Position numbers and translations under genes: made by a program. The notes beneath the pieces are model-generated. The model was not told where the DNA came from and did not search any database. It saw nothing but the letters and a program-made list of their open reading frames with translations. Positions 18,845 to 27,847 of a DNA stretch of 64,000 bases are shown here, one piece after another (within the stretch, counting starts at the first letter, position 1; every line of letters starts with the position of its first letter). The DNA is taken from the NCBI RefSeq assembly GCF_040676775.1, contig NZ_JBFAPP010000013.1, positions 124,001-188,000 on the forward strand. The letters are read 5' to 3'. This stretch comes from Micromonospora_G sp040676775 (GTDB taxonomy: Bacteria; Actinomycetota; Actinomycetes; Mycobacteriales; Micromonosporaceae).

Positions 18845-18862
18845 GAAATACAGCGTACGGTA
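18826..18862. promoter_or_regulatory. Long palindromic operator between tetR-type gene and monooxygenase gene
   Basis: TACCGTACGGTGTAT (18826-18840) and ATACAGCGTACGGTA (18848-18862) are inverted copies matching at 14 of 15 positions across a 7-nt spacer. Palindromes of this kind in TetR-controlled divergent intergenic regions are the usual operators. The left arm extends into the repressor's own first codons and its GTG lies in the spacer. The right arm ends just before the monooxygenase ribosome binding site. Confidence 0.8.
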
Positions 18863-18874
18863 AGGGAGATGGAG

Positions 18875-19975
18875 ATGCGAATCGCGATCGCCGGTGGTGG
18901 CCTCGGCGGCCTGACCCTGGCCCGGATCCTGCACCGGCACGGCATCGACGCGGTGGTGTACGAACGCGAGGCAAGCCGATCCGCGCGATCACAGGGCGGA
19001 ATGCTCGACCTGCACCCGGAGTCCGGACAACAGGCCCTGGCCGATGCGGGCCTCACCACCCGGTTCCGGTCGCAGGCGCGGCCCGAGGGCGAGGAACATC
19101 GCATCCTCGACCCGTCCGGACGTACGCTCGTGCACCACAAGCCACAACCCGGCTCATTCTCCGGACGCCCCGAGATCGACCGGAGGGTACTGCGTGATCT
19201 TCTGCTCGATTCGCTCCCCGTCGACGCGGTCGCCTGGCAACACCGGCTCGTCGCGGCGACGCCACGACCTGGCGGGGGCTTCGGGCTGACGTTCCAGGAC
19301 GGTCACAGAGCCGACTGCGACGTCCTCGTCGGCGCGGACGGCGCGCGCTCGGTTGTCCGTTCGCTGCTGACCGACACGAAACTGTCCTACGTGGCCACCC
19401 TGGTGGAGCTGAACATCGGCGACGCCGACCGGCGCCACCCGGATCTCGCCGAGCTGGTCGGCCCCGGAAACCTGTGGTGCGTCGGCGTGAACCAGATCCT
19501 CGCGGCGCAACGCCTCGGCGACGGCAGCATACGAGTCGGGATCTCGTTGCGCGCAGAGGATCGCGACATCGACACCTACCGCAGCAAACGTGCCCTGCTG
19601 GACCTGTTCGAGGGCTGGGACGCAGCCCTCACCGCACTCGTCGAAGCCGGCGACAGCACGCCGATCCCACGCAGGATCGAAGCGATGCCCATCGGTGCGC
19701 GCTGGGACAACCAGCCGGGCATCACCCTCGTCGGTGACGCCGCGCACCTCATGCCACCGGTCGGCGAGGGCGCCAACCAGGCCATGCTCGACGCCGCCGT
19801 ACTCGCCGACGAACTCGCCGCCCACATCGCCGACCCGGACTCGGCGATCCGGAGGTACGAGGAGGCGATGTTCACCAGGACTCAAGCGATCGCCGAAATG
19901 TCCGCACGAGTCCAGGCGATGATGCTGTCCCCCACCGCAGCGGACGACATCGTCCGCTTCTTCACCGGCTCGTGA
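18875..19975 (+). CDS. FAD-dependent monooxygenase (TetX/aromatic hydroxylase-like)
   Basis: The 366-residue group A flavoprotein monooxygenase has the GxGxxG dinucleotide motif IAGGGLGGLTLA at the N-terminus. The DG motif is CDVLVGADGARSVVRSLL and the FAD-ribityl GD motif is LVGDAAHLMPPVGEGANQA. This arrangement is shared with TetX-type tetracycline-inactivating enzymes and with many polyketide and phenolic hydroxylases; the substrate cannot be told from sequence. ATG 18875 is preferred over ATG 18869 because AGGGAG lies 6 nt upstream. Control by the divergent TetR protein suggests a compound-inducible detoxification or resistance function. Confidence 0.85.
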   Translation: MRIAIAGGGLGGLTLARILHRHGIDAVVYEREASRSARSQGGMLDLHPESGQQALADAGLTTRFRSQARPEGEEHRILDPSGRTLVHHKPQPGSFSGRPEIDRRVLRDLLLDSLPVDAVAWQHRLVAATPRPGGGFGLTFQDGHRADCDVLVGADGARSVVRSLLTDTKLSYVATLVELNIGDADRRHPDLAELVGPGNLWCVGVNQILAAQRLGDGSIRVGISLRAEDRDIDTYRSKRALLDLFEGWDAALTALVEAGDSTPIPRRIEAMPIGARWDNQPGITLVGDAAHLMPPVGEGANQAMLDAAVLADELAAHIADPDSAIRRYEEAMFTRTQAIAEMSARVQAMMLSPTAADDIVRFFTGS

Positions 19976-19991
19976 CGCCCGGCCGAGAGCG

Positions 19992-20867
19992 TCAGTTCTG
20001 GATGGAGAACGTCGCGACGACACCGCTGTGGTCGGACCTGGTGCCGCCGACGATGTCGTAGCCGGTCATCCACATGACCTGGTACGCCGGCAGGCGCTTC
20101 CAGAAGTAGACGTAGTCGATGTGCCGGTTGCCGTGCGTTCCGGTGCCCTTCTCGCCGTAGAGGTTGTAGTTGGAGCGCAGGTTCGGCAGCTCGTTGGCCT
20201 CGAAGACCTGCCACGGGAATTTCGCGTACCCGTAGCTCCGGTCGGCGCTGAAGTCGACGTTGAGGTCACCGCTGACGATGACCTGGCCCTCGCCCTGCTT
20301 GTCGACCGCCAGCTCCTTGAGGCCCTGGAACTGGGCCTCGGCGCACCTGGTGCGCGGCAGGTCCTCCGGCCGACCGGCGGTCTCGATGCTGGCCACCGCG
20401 TGGGCGTTGATATGTGTCACGACGCGGCCACTGGCCTTGTGCCGGTACTTGACCCAGTTGTTGTACCGCGCGGGCGGCACCTCGCCCGGGCCGTTGGTGT
20501 CACACACGAAAATCGAGCCCTTGTCGAGTACGTCGAACATGCCCTTCTTGGCGATCAGCGCCTCGCCAGCCTGGTTGGTCCCGCCCGGCGCGTACAACCA
20601 CCAGCCGTTGTCGGCGGCCCAGCTCTCCAGGAAAGCCTTGCGGTTGCCGACCTCGTTGAGACCGACGAGGTCCGCCTTGGACGCGATCAGATTCAGGTCG
20701 TGCACAAAGTCGGCCTGACTCAGTCCGTTGTAGATGTTCAGCGTCGCCGCCTTGAAGGCCACGTTCGCCGCGGCCGCCGGTGTGGCCGGCAGCAGGGCCG
20801 CCACCAGCGCAACCACGCCTGCGAGAGCGCCCAGGGAGCGGGTGGACCAGTGTGTCGTCTTACGCAT
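19992..20867 (-). CDS. Secreted endonuclease/exonuclease/phosphatase-family protein
   Basis: The 291-residue protein starts at ATG 20867 after GGGAAG. It has a signal peptide ending near LLPATPAAAA. The mature domain shows the EEP (DNase I/ExoIII-like) set: LNIYNG, the metal ligand in GLNEVGNR, NAHAVAS, GDLNVDF, HIDYVY and the terminal RSDHSGVVATF catalytic Asp-His. The metal-dependent phosphodiesterase site therefore looks complete. The substrate may be extracellular nucleic acid or a phospholipid-like ester; sequence alone does not decide. The next genes are the monooxygenase (convergent) and dxs. Confidence 0.82.
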   Translation of the reverse strand: MRKTTHWSTRSLGALAGVVALVAALLPATPAAAANVAFKAATLNIYNGLSQADFVHDLNLIASKADLVGLNEVGNRKAFLESWAADNGWWLYAPGGTNQAGEALIAKKGMFDVLDKGSIFVCDTNGPGEVPPARYNNWVKYRHKASGRVVTHINAHAVASIETAGRPEDLPRTRCAEAQFQGLKELAVDKQGEGQVIVSGDLNVDFSADRSYGYAKFPWQVFEANELPNLRSNYNLYGEKGTGTHGNRHIDYVYFWKRLPAYQVMWMTGYDIVGGTRSDHSGVVATFSIQN

Positions 20868-20995
20868 CGGCTTCCCTCCACACGAGCCGCCGTCGGTGGC
20901 GGCCACCGCACGCTAACGATCCGAGTCGACGCGACACCGAACAGTGGGGAACGAGGAATCGACAGGTCCCGCCGACCGGCTCGGTCCGCTGGAAA

Positions 20996-21036
20996 CGCCG
21001 GTGGGGACGACCGGTGACCGGTCGTCCCCACCGGCG
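20996..21036 (-). terminator. Terminator hairpin downstream of dxs
   Basis: A perfect 20-bp inverted repeat (20996-21015 and 21017-21036) with one central base lies 16 bp after the dxs stop codon. It has no U-tract. Its length and perfection are notable. Confidence 0.7.
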
Positions 21037-21052
21037 GTGGAGCCCTTGCGGG

Positions 21053-23041
21053 TCAGGCCCGGCCGTTGCGGCCCTTGGCCCGTTCCCCGGTGGCCGGGAT
21101 GTCCCCGTTCGTGGCGGGGATGCGTACCGGTTCGATCGGCGCGTCGAGGCGGGACACCCAGCCGGTGACGTCGCGGGCCACGTCCTGGGCGGTCAGGCCC
21201 AGGTCGGCGAGGATCTGCGCGCGGGTGCCGTGCGGCTGGAAGACCGACGGCACACCGAGGTCACGCAGCGGCACCAGCAGGTCGGCGTCGCGCATCGCCT
21301 TGGCCAGCGCGTCACCCACACCACCGGCGCGTACGCCGTCCTCGACGGTCACCACCAGTCGGTGCGAACCGGCGAGGGTGACCAGGTCCTCGGAGATCGG
21401 GCGGACCCAGCGCGGGTCGACCACGGTGACCCCGTAGCCCTGCTCCGCCACCCGGGCCGCGACCTCGACGCCGAGCTGTGCGAACGCGCCCACGGCGACC
21501 AGCAGCACGTCCTTGCGCGCCGACTCGGCCAGTACGTCGACCGTGCCGACCCGGCGGACCGCCGGCAGGTCCTTGGCGATCGAACCGCTCGGGAAGCGCA
21601 GGATGGTCGGGCCGTCGTCGACGGCGACCGCCTCGCGCAGTTCGGCGCGGAGCGTGGCGGCGTCGCGGGGGGCGGCGATCCGCAGGCCGGGCACCACCCC
21701 GAAGACGGACATGTCCCAGATGCCGTAGTGGCTCGGTCCGTCCGGGCCGGTGATGCCGGCTCGGTCCAGCACGAAGGTGACCGGCAGCTTGTGCATCGCC
21801 ACGTCGAGCAGGACCTGGTCGAAGGCGCGGTTGAGGAAGGTCGCGTAGACCGCCACCACCGGGTGCAGGCCACCGAAGGCGAGCCCGGCCGCCGAGGTGG
21901 CCGCGTGCTGCTCGGCGATGCCCACGTCGTAGACCCGTTCCGGGTACTTCCGGGCCAGCGAGGCGATGCCGGTCGGCTCGGCCATGGCGGCGGTGATGCC
22001 GACCACGTCCGGCCGCTCGTCGGCGATCGAAACCAGCTCGTCGGCGAAGACGTGGGTCCACTTCACCGACGGCGCGGCGAGCAGCTTGCCGGTCGCCACG
22101 TCGAAGGCGCTGCTCGGGCCGTGCAGGCAGTCCGCCTCGTCCTCTTCGGCCGGCCGGTAGCCGTAGCCCTTGCGGGTGACCGCGTGCACGATGACCGGGC
22201 CGCCGAAGCCACGGGCCCGGCGCAGGGCCGACTCGACCGCGGCCACGTCGTGCCCGTCGACCGGGCCGATGTACTTGATGCCGAGGTCCTCGAACATCGC
22301 CTGCGGCGTGACCGCGTCCTTGATGCCCTTCTTGACCGCGTGCAGCACCTCGTACATCGGGCGCCCGACCAGCGGCGTCGAGCCGAGGGCGTCCTTGACC
22401 ACGTCGAGCACCCGCTCGTAGCCGGGGTTGAGCCGCAGCGTGGAGAGGTGGTCGGCGAGGCCGCCGATGGTGGGCGCGTACGACCGGCCGTTGTCGTTGA
22501 CCACGATGACCAGTGGGTTGCGGGCGGCGGCGATGTTGTTCAGCGCCTCCCAGCACATGCCCCCGGTGAGCGCGCCGTCGCCGACCACCGCGACCACGTC
22601 GCGGCGTTCACCGCGCAGGGCGTAGGCCTTGGCCAGCCCGTCCGCGTAGGAGAGTGCGGTCGAGGCGTGCGAGTTCTCGATCAGGTCGTGCTCGCTCTCG
22701 GCCTGGCTCGGGTAGCCGGAGAGCCCGCCGCGCTGGCGGAGCTTGTCGAAGCCGTCCTGCCGCCCGGTCACCATCTTGTGCACGTACGCCTGGTGTCCGG
22801 TGTCGAACAGGAACCGGTCGCGGGGCGAGTCGAAGACCCGGTGCATGGCGAGGGTCAGCTCGACCACGCCGAGGTTGGGGCCGAGATGGCCGCCGGTGCG
22901 GGACACCTTGGCGACCAGAAAGTCCCGGATCTCGGCGGCGAGCAGGTCGAGTTCCTCGGCCGACATCCGCTTGACGTCCTGGGGGCCGCGGACGGTAGCC
23001 AGCAGCCGGCCCGGGTTGGCCGCACCCTCTTCAACTCTCAT
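21053..23041 (-). CDS. dxs: 1-deoxy-D-xylulose-5-phosphate synthase
   Basis: This 662-residue transketolase-like enzyme condenses pyruvate and glyceraldehyde 3-phosphate, the first step of the MEP isoprenoid pathway. Visible are the N-terminal His in TGGHLGPNLGVVEL, FDTGHQAYVHK, and the thiamine-diphosphate motif VVGDGALTGGM ending in NN (EALNNIA). The pyrimidine-domain motif is YDVGIAEQHA, and DRAGITGPDGPSHYG is further on. The C-terminal transketolase domain is complete, and 30 extra residues at the end are low-complexity. It is followed by a strong hairpin. Confidence 0.95.
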   Translation of the reverse strand: MRVEEGAANPGRLLATVRGPQDVKRMSAEELDLLAAEIRDFLVAKVSRTGGHLGPNLGVVELTLAMHRVFDSPRDRFLFDTGHQAYVHKMVTGRQDGFDKLRQRGGLSGYPSQAESEHDLIENSHASTALSYADGLAKAYALRGERRDVVAVVGDGALTGGMCWEALNNIAAARNPLVIVVNDNGRSYAPTIGGLADHLSTLRLNPGYERVLDVVKDALGSTPLVGRPMYEVLHAVKKGIKDAVTPQAMFEDLGIKYIGPVDGHDVAAVESALRRARGFGGPVIVHAVTRKGYGYRPAEEDEADCLHGPSSAFDVATGKLLAAPSVKWTHVFADELVSIADERPDVVGITAAMAEPTGIASLARKYPERVYDVGIAEQHAATSAAGLAFGGLHPVVAVYATFLNRAFDQVLLDVAMHKLPVTFVLDRAGITGPDGPSHYGIWDMSVFGVVPGLRIAAPRDAATLRAELREAVAVDDGPTILRFPSGSIAKDLPAVRRVGTVDVLAESARKDVLLVAVGAFAQLGVEVAARVAEQGYGVTVVDPRWVRPISEDLVTLAGSHRLVVTVEDGVRAGGVGDALAKAMRDADLLVPLRDLGVPSVFQPHGTRAQILADLGLTAQDVARDVTGWVSRLDAPIEPVRIPATNGDIPATGERAKGRNGRA

Positions 23042-23288
23042 GACCGGAGAGTCTATCGGCCCCGACGGCGACTGCAGCCCGGGCCGAGATCGTGCTTTGT
23101 TAAACGTCGGCAGGCCGAGCCCGAAACGCCGTACGGGCGGGGCGGCTGACGTCCGGCTCAGCTCGCCCGCCGATCAGGTAACGGCTTCTACCGGATCAGC
23201 GGCGACTCCGGGCAGTAACGGCGCAGGTACCGCGAGCAGGTACGACGTTAATATGGCGGTAACATCCTCCTCTTCCAGAGGTGTCCAG

Positions 23289-23546
23289 ATGTCAGCTCCC
23301 GGTAGTCGCCCGCACTGGTCCGGCCCGAACGCCCGGCCGGGCCGGATGTCCGGCCGGTACGCCACCGGCCAACTCCTCGCGCTGATCGTCGTCGTCCTGA
23401 TCGGCCTGCCGCTGCTCCCCCTGCTCCTGCTGATCATCGCCTGGATCCGGCTCCGGGACCGGGCGCAGGCGCGGGCCGAACGGCGGGCCGCCCGACGGGT
23501 CGCCGGCAGCCCGCCCGCGCTCGTACACAACCTGCTGCTGCGCTGA
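23289..23546 (+). CDS. Small single-pass membrane protein
   Basis: This 85-residue ORF follows a GAGG Shine-Dalgarno at 7 nt. It has one strong hydrophobic helix (QLLALIVVVLIGLPLLPLLLL, about residues 28-48) followed by an Arg-rich cytoplasmic tail. An in-frame ATG at 23253 is an alternative start. No domain is recognised. It lies between dxs (divergent) and the RNA methyltransferase gene (convergent). The base and codon pattern is coding-like, but expression is unproven. Confidence 0.55.
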   Translation: MSAPGSRPHWSGPNARPGRMSGRYATGQLLALIVVVLIGLPLLPLLLLIIAWIRLRDRAQARAERRAARRVAGSPPALVHNLLLR

Positions 23547-23585
23547 GGCGCACGCGCCGCTGCTCCGCTGAGCCGCCCGGTGGTG

Positions 23586-24902
23586 TCAGGCCGGCGTGAA
23601 CAGGCCGACGCACTCCACGTGCTGGGTCATCGGGAACATGTCGTACCCGCGCAGGGCGACCAGCCGCCAACCCGCCTCGGCGAAGACCCGTACGTCCCGG
23701 GCGAAGGCCGCCGGGTCGCAGGCCACGTACCCGATCGCCCGCGCTCCGGTCCCGGTCAGCGCCCGGACCACGTCGGCGCCGGCACCGGTACGCGGCGGAT
23801 CCAGCACCACCAGGTCCACCGGACCGGTGATCCGGCGGCGGGCCAGTGCCGTCTCCACCTTCGCCGACACCACCTCCACCTGACCGAGGTCGGCCAGGTT
23901 CTCCCGAGCCGCCGCGACGCCCGACGGTGCCGCCTCGACCATGGTCACCCGCCCGGTCGGCCCGACCCGCTCGGCGAGCGCGGCGGCGAACAGCCCAGCC
24001 CCGCCGTAGAGGTCCCAGGCCCGTTCGCCGGTCCTGGGCGCGAGCAGCTCCAGTACGGCGTCGACCAGGGTCTGCGCGGCGGCCGGGTGGACCTGCCAGA
24101 AGGCGTCCGGCGGCAGTTGCCACTCCCGTCCGGCGGCCAGCTCCCGGACCTTCTCCGGGCCCCGCTCGGTGACCGGGGTGCCGTCCACGACGAGCTGCAC
24201 GGCGACGTCACCGCCGGTGGAGGCGACCGTCTCCACCGCCTCGGCGGTGGGCCACCGCTGCCCGTCGGCCGAGAGCACCGGCAGTGACTGGATCGCCGGG
24301 TGCGCGATCAGGCAACGGTCCACCGGCACCACCTCGTGCGAGCGGTGCTTGAGCAGACCGGCCCGTCCGGTGGCGTCGACCGCGTACCGGACCCGGGAGC
24401 GCCAGCCGAGCGGACCACCAGGCAGTGGCTCGACCCGTACGCCCAGGTTGTCGATCTCCTCCGGGGTGAGCCGGCCGAGCCGGCGCAACTGCTCGCGTAC
24501 GACGTCGGCCTTCCAGTCGAGCTGCGCGCTCGGCGCGACGTGTTGCAGGTCGCAGCCGCCGCAGAGGTTCGGCCCGGCGTACGGGCACGGCGGGGCGACC
24601 CGCTGCGCCGACGGCTCCAGCACGGTCACCGCGTCGGCCCGCAGGTATCCCCGGTTCACCTCGGTGATCTCGGCGATCACCCGCTCACCGGGGAGCGCGT
24701 GCCGGACGAAGACGATCTGCCCGTCGAGCCGGGCCACGCAGTGCCCGCCGGGGGCGACCGCGTCGATGGTCAGCTCGACCAGTTCCGCCTCACCCGGTCC
24801 CGAATCCGCCCCTGCCGCCCGGCTTCCGCCCGGCTGGGCGTCGGCCGGGGTCGCCCCGACCGCTTCGGTTTCCACGCCCGTCGGCGCCTCGGCCCGGCTC
24901 AT
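23586..24902 (-). CDS. Class I SAM-dependent RNA methyltransferase with TRAM domain (TrmA/RlmD family)
   Basis: The 438-residue protein has an N-terminal TRAM beta-barrel (VELTIDAVAPGGHCVARLDGQ). An iron-sulphur-like Cys cluster follows (CPYAGPNLCGGC), then the methyltransferase domain (WDLYGGAGLFAAAL, VVLDPPRTGAG). The catalytic Cys is in VACDPAAFARDV. These enzymes make 5-methyluridine in tRNA or rRNA. ATG 24902 overlaps the stop of the permease gene (ATGA), so the two are co-translated. The same permease/methyltransferase pair is conserved in mycobacteria (Rv2690c-Rv2689c). Confidence 0.9.
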   Translation of the reverse strand: MSRAEAPTGVETEAVGATPADAQPGGSRAAGADSGPGEAELVELTIDAVAPGGHCVARLDGQIVFVRHALPGERVIAEITEVNRGYLRADAVTVLEPSAQRVAPPCPYAGPNLCGGCDLQHVAPSAQLDWKADVVREQLRRLGRLTPEEIDNLGVRVEPLPGGPLGWRSRVRYAVDATGRAGLLKHRSHEVVPVDRCLIAHPAIQSLPVLSADGQRWPTAEAVETVASTGGDVAVQLVVDGTPVTERGPEKVRELAAGREWQLPPDAFWQVHPAAAQTLVDAVLELLAPRTGERAWDLYGGAGLFAAALAERVGPTGRVTMVEAAPSGVAAARENLADLGQVEVVSAKVETALARRRITGPVDLVVLDPPRTGAGADVVRALTGTGARAIGYVACDPAAFARDVRVFAEAGWRLVALRGYDMFPMTQHVECVGLFTPA

Positions 24903-27007
24903 CGGGGCCGCGCCGTCGGGTCCGGGTCGGTCAGCGTCGGTGCGACCGGCGGCGGCTGTGGCGGGGCCGGGGTGAGCAGACCACCCACGGTGGTGCCACC
25001 GTGGCCGGTGCCGCCCGTGCTGGCACCGCGTGGGCCACGGGCGGGACCACGGCTGAGCGTGGCGTCGTAACGGTCCAGGTCCTTGGTTGCCGACGAGGCC
25101 AACTGCCAGGGCACGCTGGTCACCATCACGCCGGGCTCGTAGAGCAGCCGGCCCTTGAGCCGCAACGCGCTCTGGTTGTGCAACAGGTTCTCCCACCATC
25201 GGCCGACGACGTACTCGGGAATGAAGACGGTGACCACGTCGCGCGGTGCGTCGCGGCGCACCGAGGCGACGAAGTCGAGGATCGGCCGGGTGATCTCCCG
25301 GTACGGCGAGTCGATCACCGTGAGCGGTACCGGTACCTCGCGGCGTTCCCACTCGGCCTGGATCGCCCGGGTGTCCTTCTCGTCGACGTTGACCGTGACC
25401 GCGGTCAGCGTGTCCGGTCGAGTCGCCTGAGCGTACGCGACCGCCCGCAGGGTGGGCTGGTGCACCTTGCTGACCAGCACGATGGCGTGGTTGCGCGCAG
25501 GCAGCATGGGCCGGCCCTCGGCCGGGGTCAGCTCGGCCGCGACCGTGTCGTAGTGCTTGCGGATGCCCAGCATGAGCAGGTAGATCACGGCCATCGCGGC
25601 GATCGCGATCCAGGCGCCGAGCAGGAACTTCGTGATCAGCACGATCACCAGCACGACGCCGGTCAGGCCCATGCCGAAGCCGTTGATCCCGCGCGAGCGG
25701 ATCATCTTCCGCCGCCGCTCCGGATCCCGTTCCACCCGCAGCAGCCGGTTCCAGTGCCTGATCATGCCGGCCTGGGAAAGGGTGAAGGAGACGAAGACGC
25801 CGACGATGTAGAGCTGGATCAGCCGGGTGATCTCGGCCTGGAAGCCGACGATCAGCACGATCGCGGCGATGGAGAGGAAGACGATGCCGTTGGAGAAGGC
25901 CAGCCGGTCACCCCGGGTGTGTAGCTGGCGGGGCAGGTAGCGGTCCTGGGCCAGGATCGAGCCGAGCACCGGGAACCCGTTGAAGGCGGTGTTGGCGGCC
26001 AGGAAGAGGATCAGCGCGGTCATCCCGGCGACGACGTAGAGCAGGAACGAACCGCTGCCGAAGACCGTCTCGCCGAGCTGGGTGGTGACGGTCTTCTGCA
26101 CGTACCCCTCGGGGCCGCCGATGATCTGCCGGGCCGGGTCCTCGACGAACTGCAGGTGGGTCAGGTGGGCCAGCCAGACGATGCCGACCAGCATGGTGAT
26201 CGCGACGACCCCGAGCAGCAGCAGCGTGGACGCCGCGTTCTTGCTCTTCGGTGGCTTGAACGCCGGTACGCCGTTGGAGATCGCCTCCACCCCGGTCAGC
26301 GCGGCGGCACCGGAGGAGAACGTACGCAGCAGCAGGAAGACCAGGGCGAATCCGGTCACGCTGTGCTCGGCCTGGATCTGCAACCCGGCGCTGGGCGCCT
26401 GCAGGTCGTCGCCGAGCACGAAGATCCGGATCAGCCCGGTGAGCACCATCCCGATGATCACGATCATGAAGCCGTACGTCGGGATCGCGAAGGCCGTACC
26501 CGACTCCCGCAGGCCGCGCAGGTTGATCGCGGTCAGGATCACCACCGCCGCCACCGCGACGCCGACCTTGTGGGTGGCCACGAACGGCACCACCGAGCCC
26601 AGGTTGGCCACCCCGGACGAAACCGACACCGCGACGGTCAGCACGTAGTCGACCAGCAGCGCGCTGGCCACCCCGACCCCGAACTTCGGGCCCAGGTTGA
26701 CCGTGGCCACCTCGTAGTCGCCACCACCCGACGGATAGGCGTGCACGTTCTGCCGGTAGCTCGCCACCACGGTGAGCATGACCACGACAACGGCCAGCGC
26801 CACCCACGGCGAGAAGACGAACGCCGAGGCGCCGGCGATCGACAGGGTCAGCAGGATCTCGTCCGGCGCGTACGCCACGCTCGAGAGCGCGTCGGAGGCG
26901 AAGACGGGCAGTGCGATGCGCTTGGGTAGGAGGGTGTGCTGCAGCTTGTCGGACCGGAACGGTCGACCGAGCAGCAGCCGCTTCATCAGAGAGGTGGGAC
27001 TGGCCAC
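24899..27007 (-). CDS. APC-superfamily permease with C-terminal cytosolic domain
   Basis: The 702-residue transporter opens with MKRLLLGRPF and the conserved LLPKRIALPVFASDALSSVAYAPDE, which contains the first APC helix. About 12 TM helices follow to residue 480. The remaining 200 residues form a cytosolic domain with an alternating strand/helix pattern (HAIVLVSKVHQPTLRAVAYA) and a Pro/Gly-rich tail. The substrate may be amino acids or potassium. The adjacent divergent trkA pair makes a link with ion homeostasis plausible, but this is inference. I chose GTG 27005-27007, which gives MASPTSLMKRLL; no clear Shine-Dalgarno is visible. Confidence 0.85.
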   Translation of the reverse strand: MASPTSLMKRLLLGRPFRSDKLQHTLLPKRIALPVFASDALSSVAYAPDEILLTLSIAGASAFVFSPWVALAVVVVMLTVVASYRQNVHAYPSGGGDYEVATVNLGPKFGVGVASALLVDYVLTVAVSVSSGVANLGSVVPFVATHKVGVAVAAVVILTAINLRGLRESGTAFAIPTYGFMIVIIGMVLTGLIRIFVLGDDLQAPSAGLQIQAEHSVTGFALVFLLLRTFSSGAAALTGVEAISNGVPAFKPPKSKNAASTLLLLGVVAITMLVGIVWLAHLTHLQFVEDPARQIIGGPEGYVQKTVTTQLGETVFGSGSFLLYVVAGMTALILFLAANTAFNGFPVLGSILAQDRYLPRQLHTRGDRLAFSNGIVFLSIAAIVLIVGFQAEITRLIQLYIVGVFVSFTLSQAGMIRHWNRLLRVERDPERRRKMIRSRGINGFGMGLTGVVLVIVLITKFLLGAWIAIAAMAVIYLLMLGIRKHYDTVAAELTPAEGRPMLPARNHAIVLVSKVHQPTLRAVAYAQATRPDTLTAVTVNVDEKDTRAIQAEWERREVPVPLTVIDSPYREITRPILDFVASVRRDAPRDVVTVFIPEYVVGRWWENLLHNQSALRLKGRLLYEPGVMVTSVPWQLASSATKDLDRYDATLSRGPARGPRGASTGGTGHGGTTVGGLLTPAPPQPPPVAPTLTDPDPTARPR

Positions 27008-27180
27008 AACCGGTAAGAGTACGACCGGGACCAGCCCATCGACATCCGGTGGCTGATCAACCGTCCCCGGCCGGGAACCGGTACGGTCGGGCGGCGTGAG
27101 CTGCCCCCGGCATGGCACGCTCTTTGCAGTCCCCCGGCCGCCGGGTGGAGCACACACGGTTCACGCCAGGAGGAAGCACC

Positions 27181-27846
27181 GTGCACATCGTGATCATGGG
27201 GTGTGGGCGGGTCGGTTCGACGCTTGCCCACAGTCTGGAGGCCCGCGGTCATTCGGTGGCCGTGATCGACCAGAACTCGGACAGTTTCCGCCGGCTCGGT
27301 CCCGACTTCGGCGGGATCACGGTCACCGGGATCGGGTTCGACGGCGAGGTCCTGCGCCAGGCCGGCATCGAACGCGCCGACGCCTTCGCCGCGGTCTCCA
27401 GCGGAGACAACTCCAACATCATCTCGGCCCGGTTGGCCCGGGAGACGTTCGGCGTGACCCGGGTGGCGGCGCGGATCTACGACCAGAAGCGGGCCCAGGT
27501 CTACGAGCGGCTCGGCATCCCCACCGTGGCCACCGTGCGGTGGACCGCCGACCGGATGATCCGCCACCTGGTGCCGGAGGGGAACGTGGAGATCTTCCGC
27601 GACCCCACCAGCACGGTGTCGATCATCGAGGTGCCGGTACACAAGGACTGGGTCGGCCGCCCGATCAAGGCGATCGAGCAGGCGACCGGCGCCCGCGCCG
27701 CGTACGTCATGCGGTTCGGCATCGGAACACTGCCCACCGCGTCCAGCGTTCTGCAGGAGGGTGACCAGCTCTTCATGCTCGTCACCGACGACATGGCCGG
27801 CGGGGTCACCACGGCGGCCGGCGCGCCGCCCGAAGGGGGACAGTGA
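27181..27846 (+). CDS. ceoB: TrkA-type potassium uptake regulator (NAD-binding RCK), first copy
   Basis: The 221-residue protein is an RCK domain with the Rossmann motif VIMGCGRVGSTLA, the acidic end of strand 2 (VIDQN) and a C-terminal TrkA-C lobe. GTG 27181 has AGGAGG 7 nt upstream. It regulates a Trk/Ktr-type potassium channel subunit in response to NAD(H) or nucleotides. The order of two trkA-like genes next to an APC permease matches mycobacterial ceoB-ceoC. No TrkH/TrkG partner is present in the window. Confidence 0.85.
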   Translation: MHIVIMGCGRVGSTLAHSLEARGHSVAVIDQNSDSFRRLGPDFGGITVTGIGFDGEVLRQAGIERADAFAAVSSGDNSNIISARLARETFGVTRVAARIYDQKRAQVYERLGIPTVATVRWTADRMIRHLVPEGNVEIFRDPTSTVSIIEVPVHKDWVGRPIKAIEQATGARAAYVMRFGIGTLPTASSVLQEGDQLFMLVTDDMAGGVTTAAGAPPEGGQ

Positions 27847-27847
27847 C

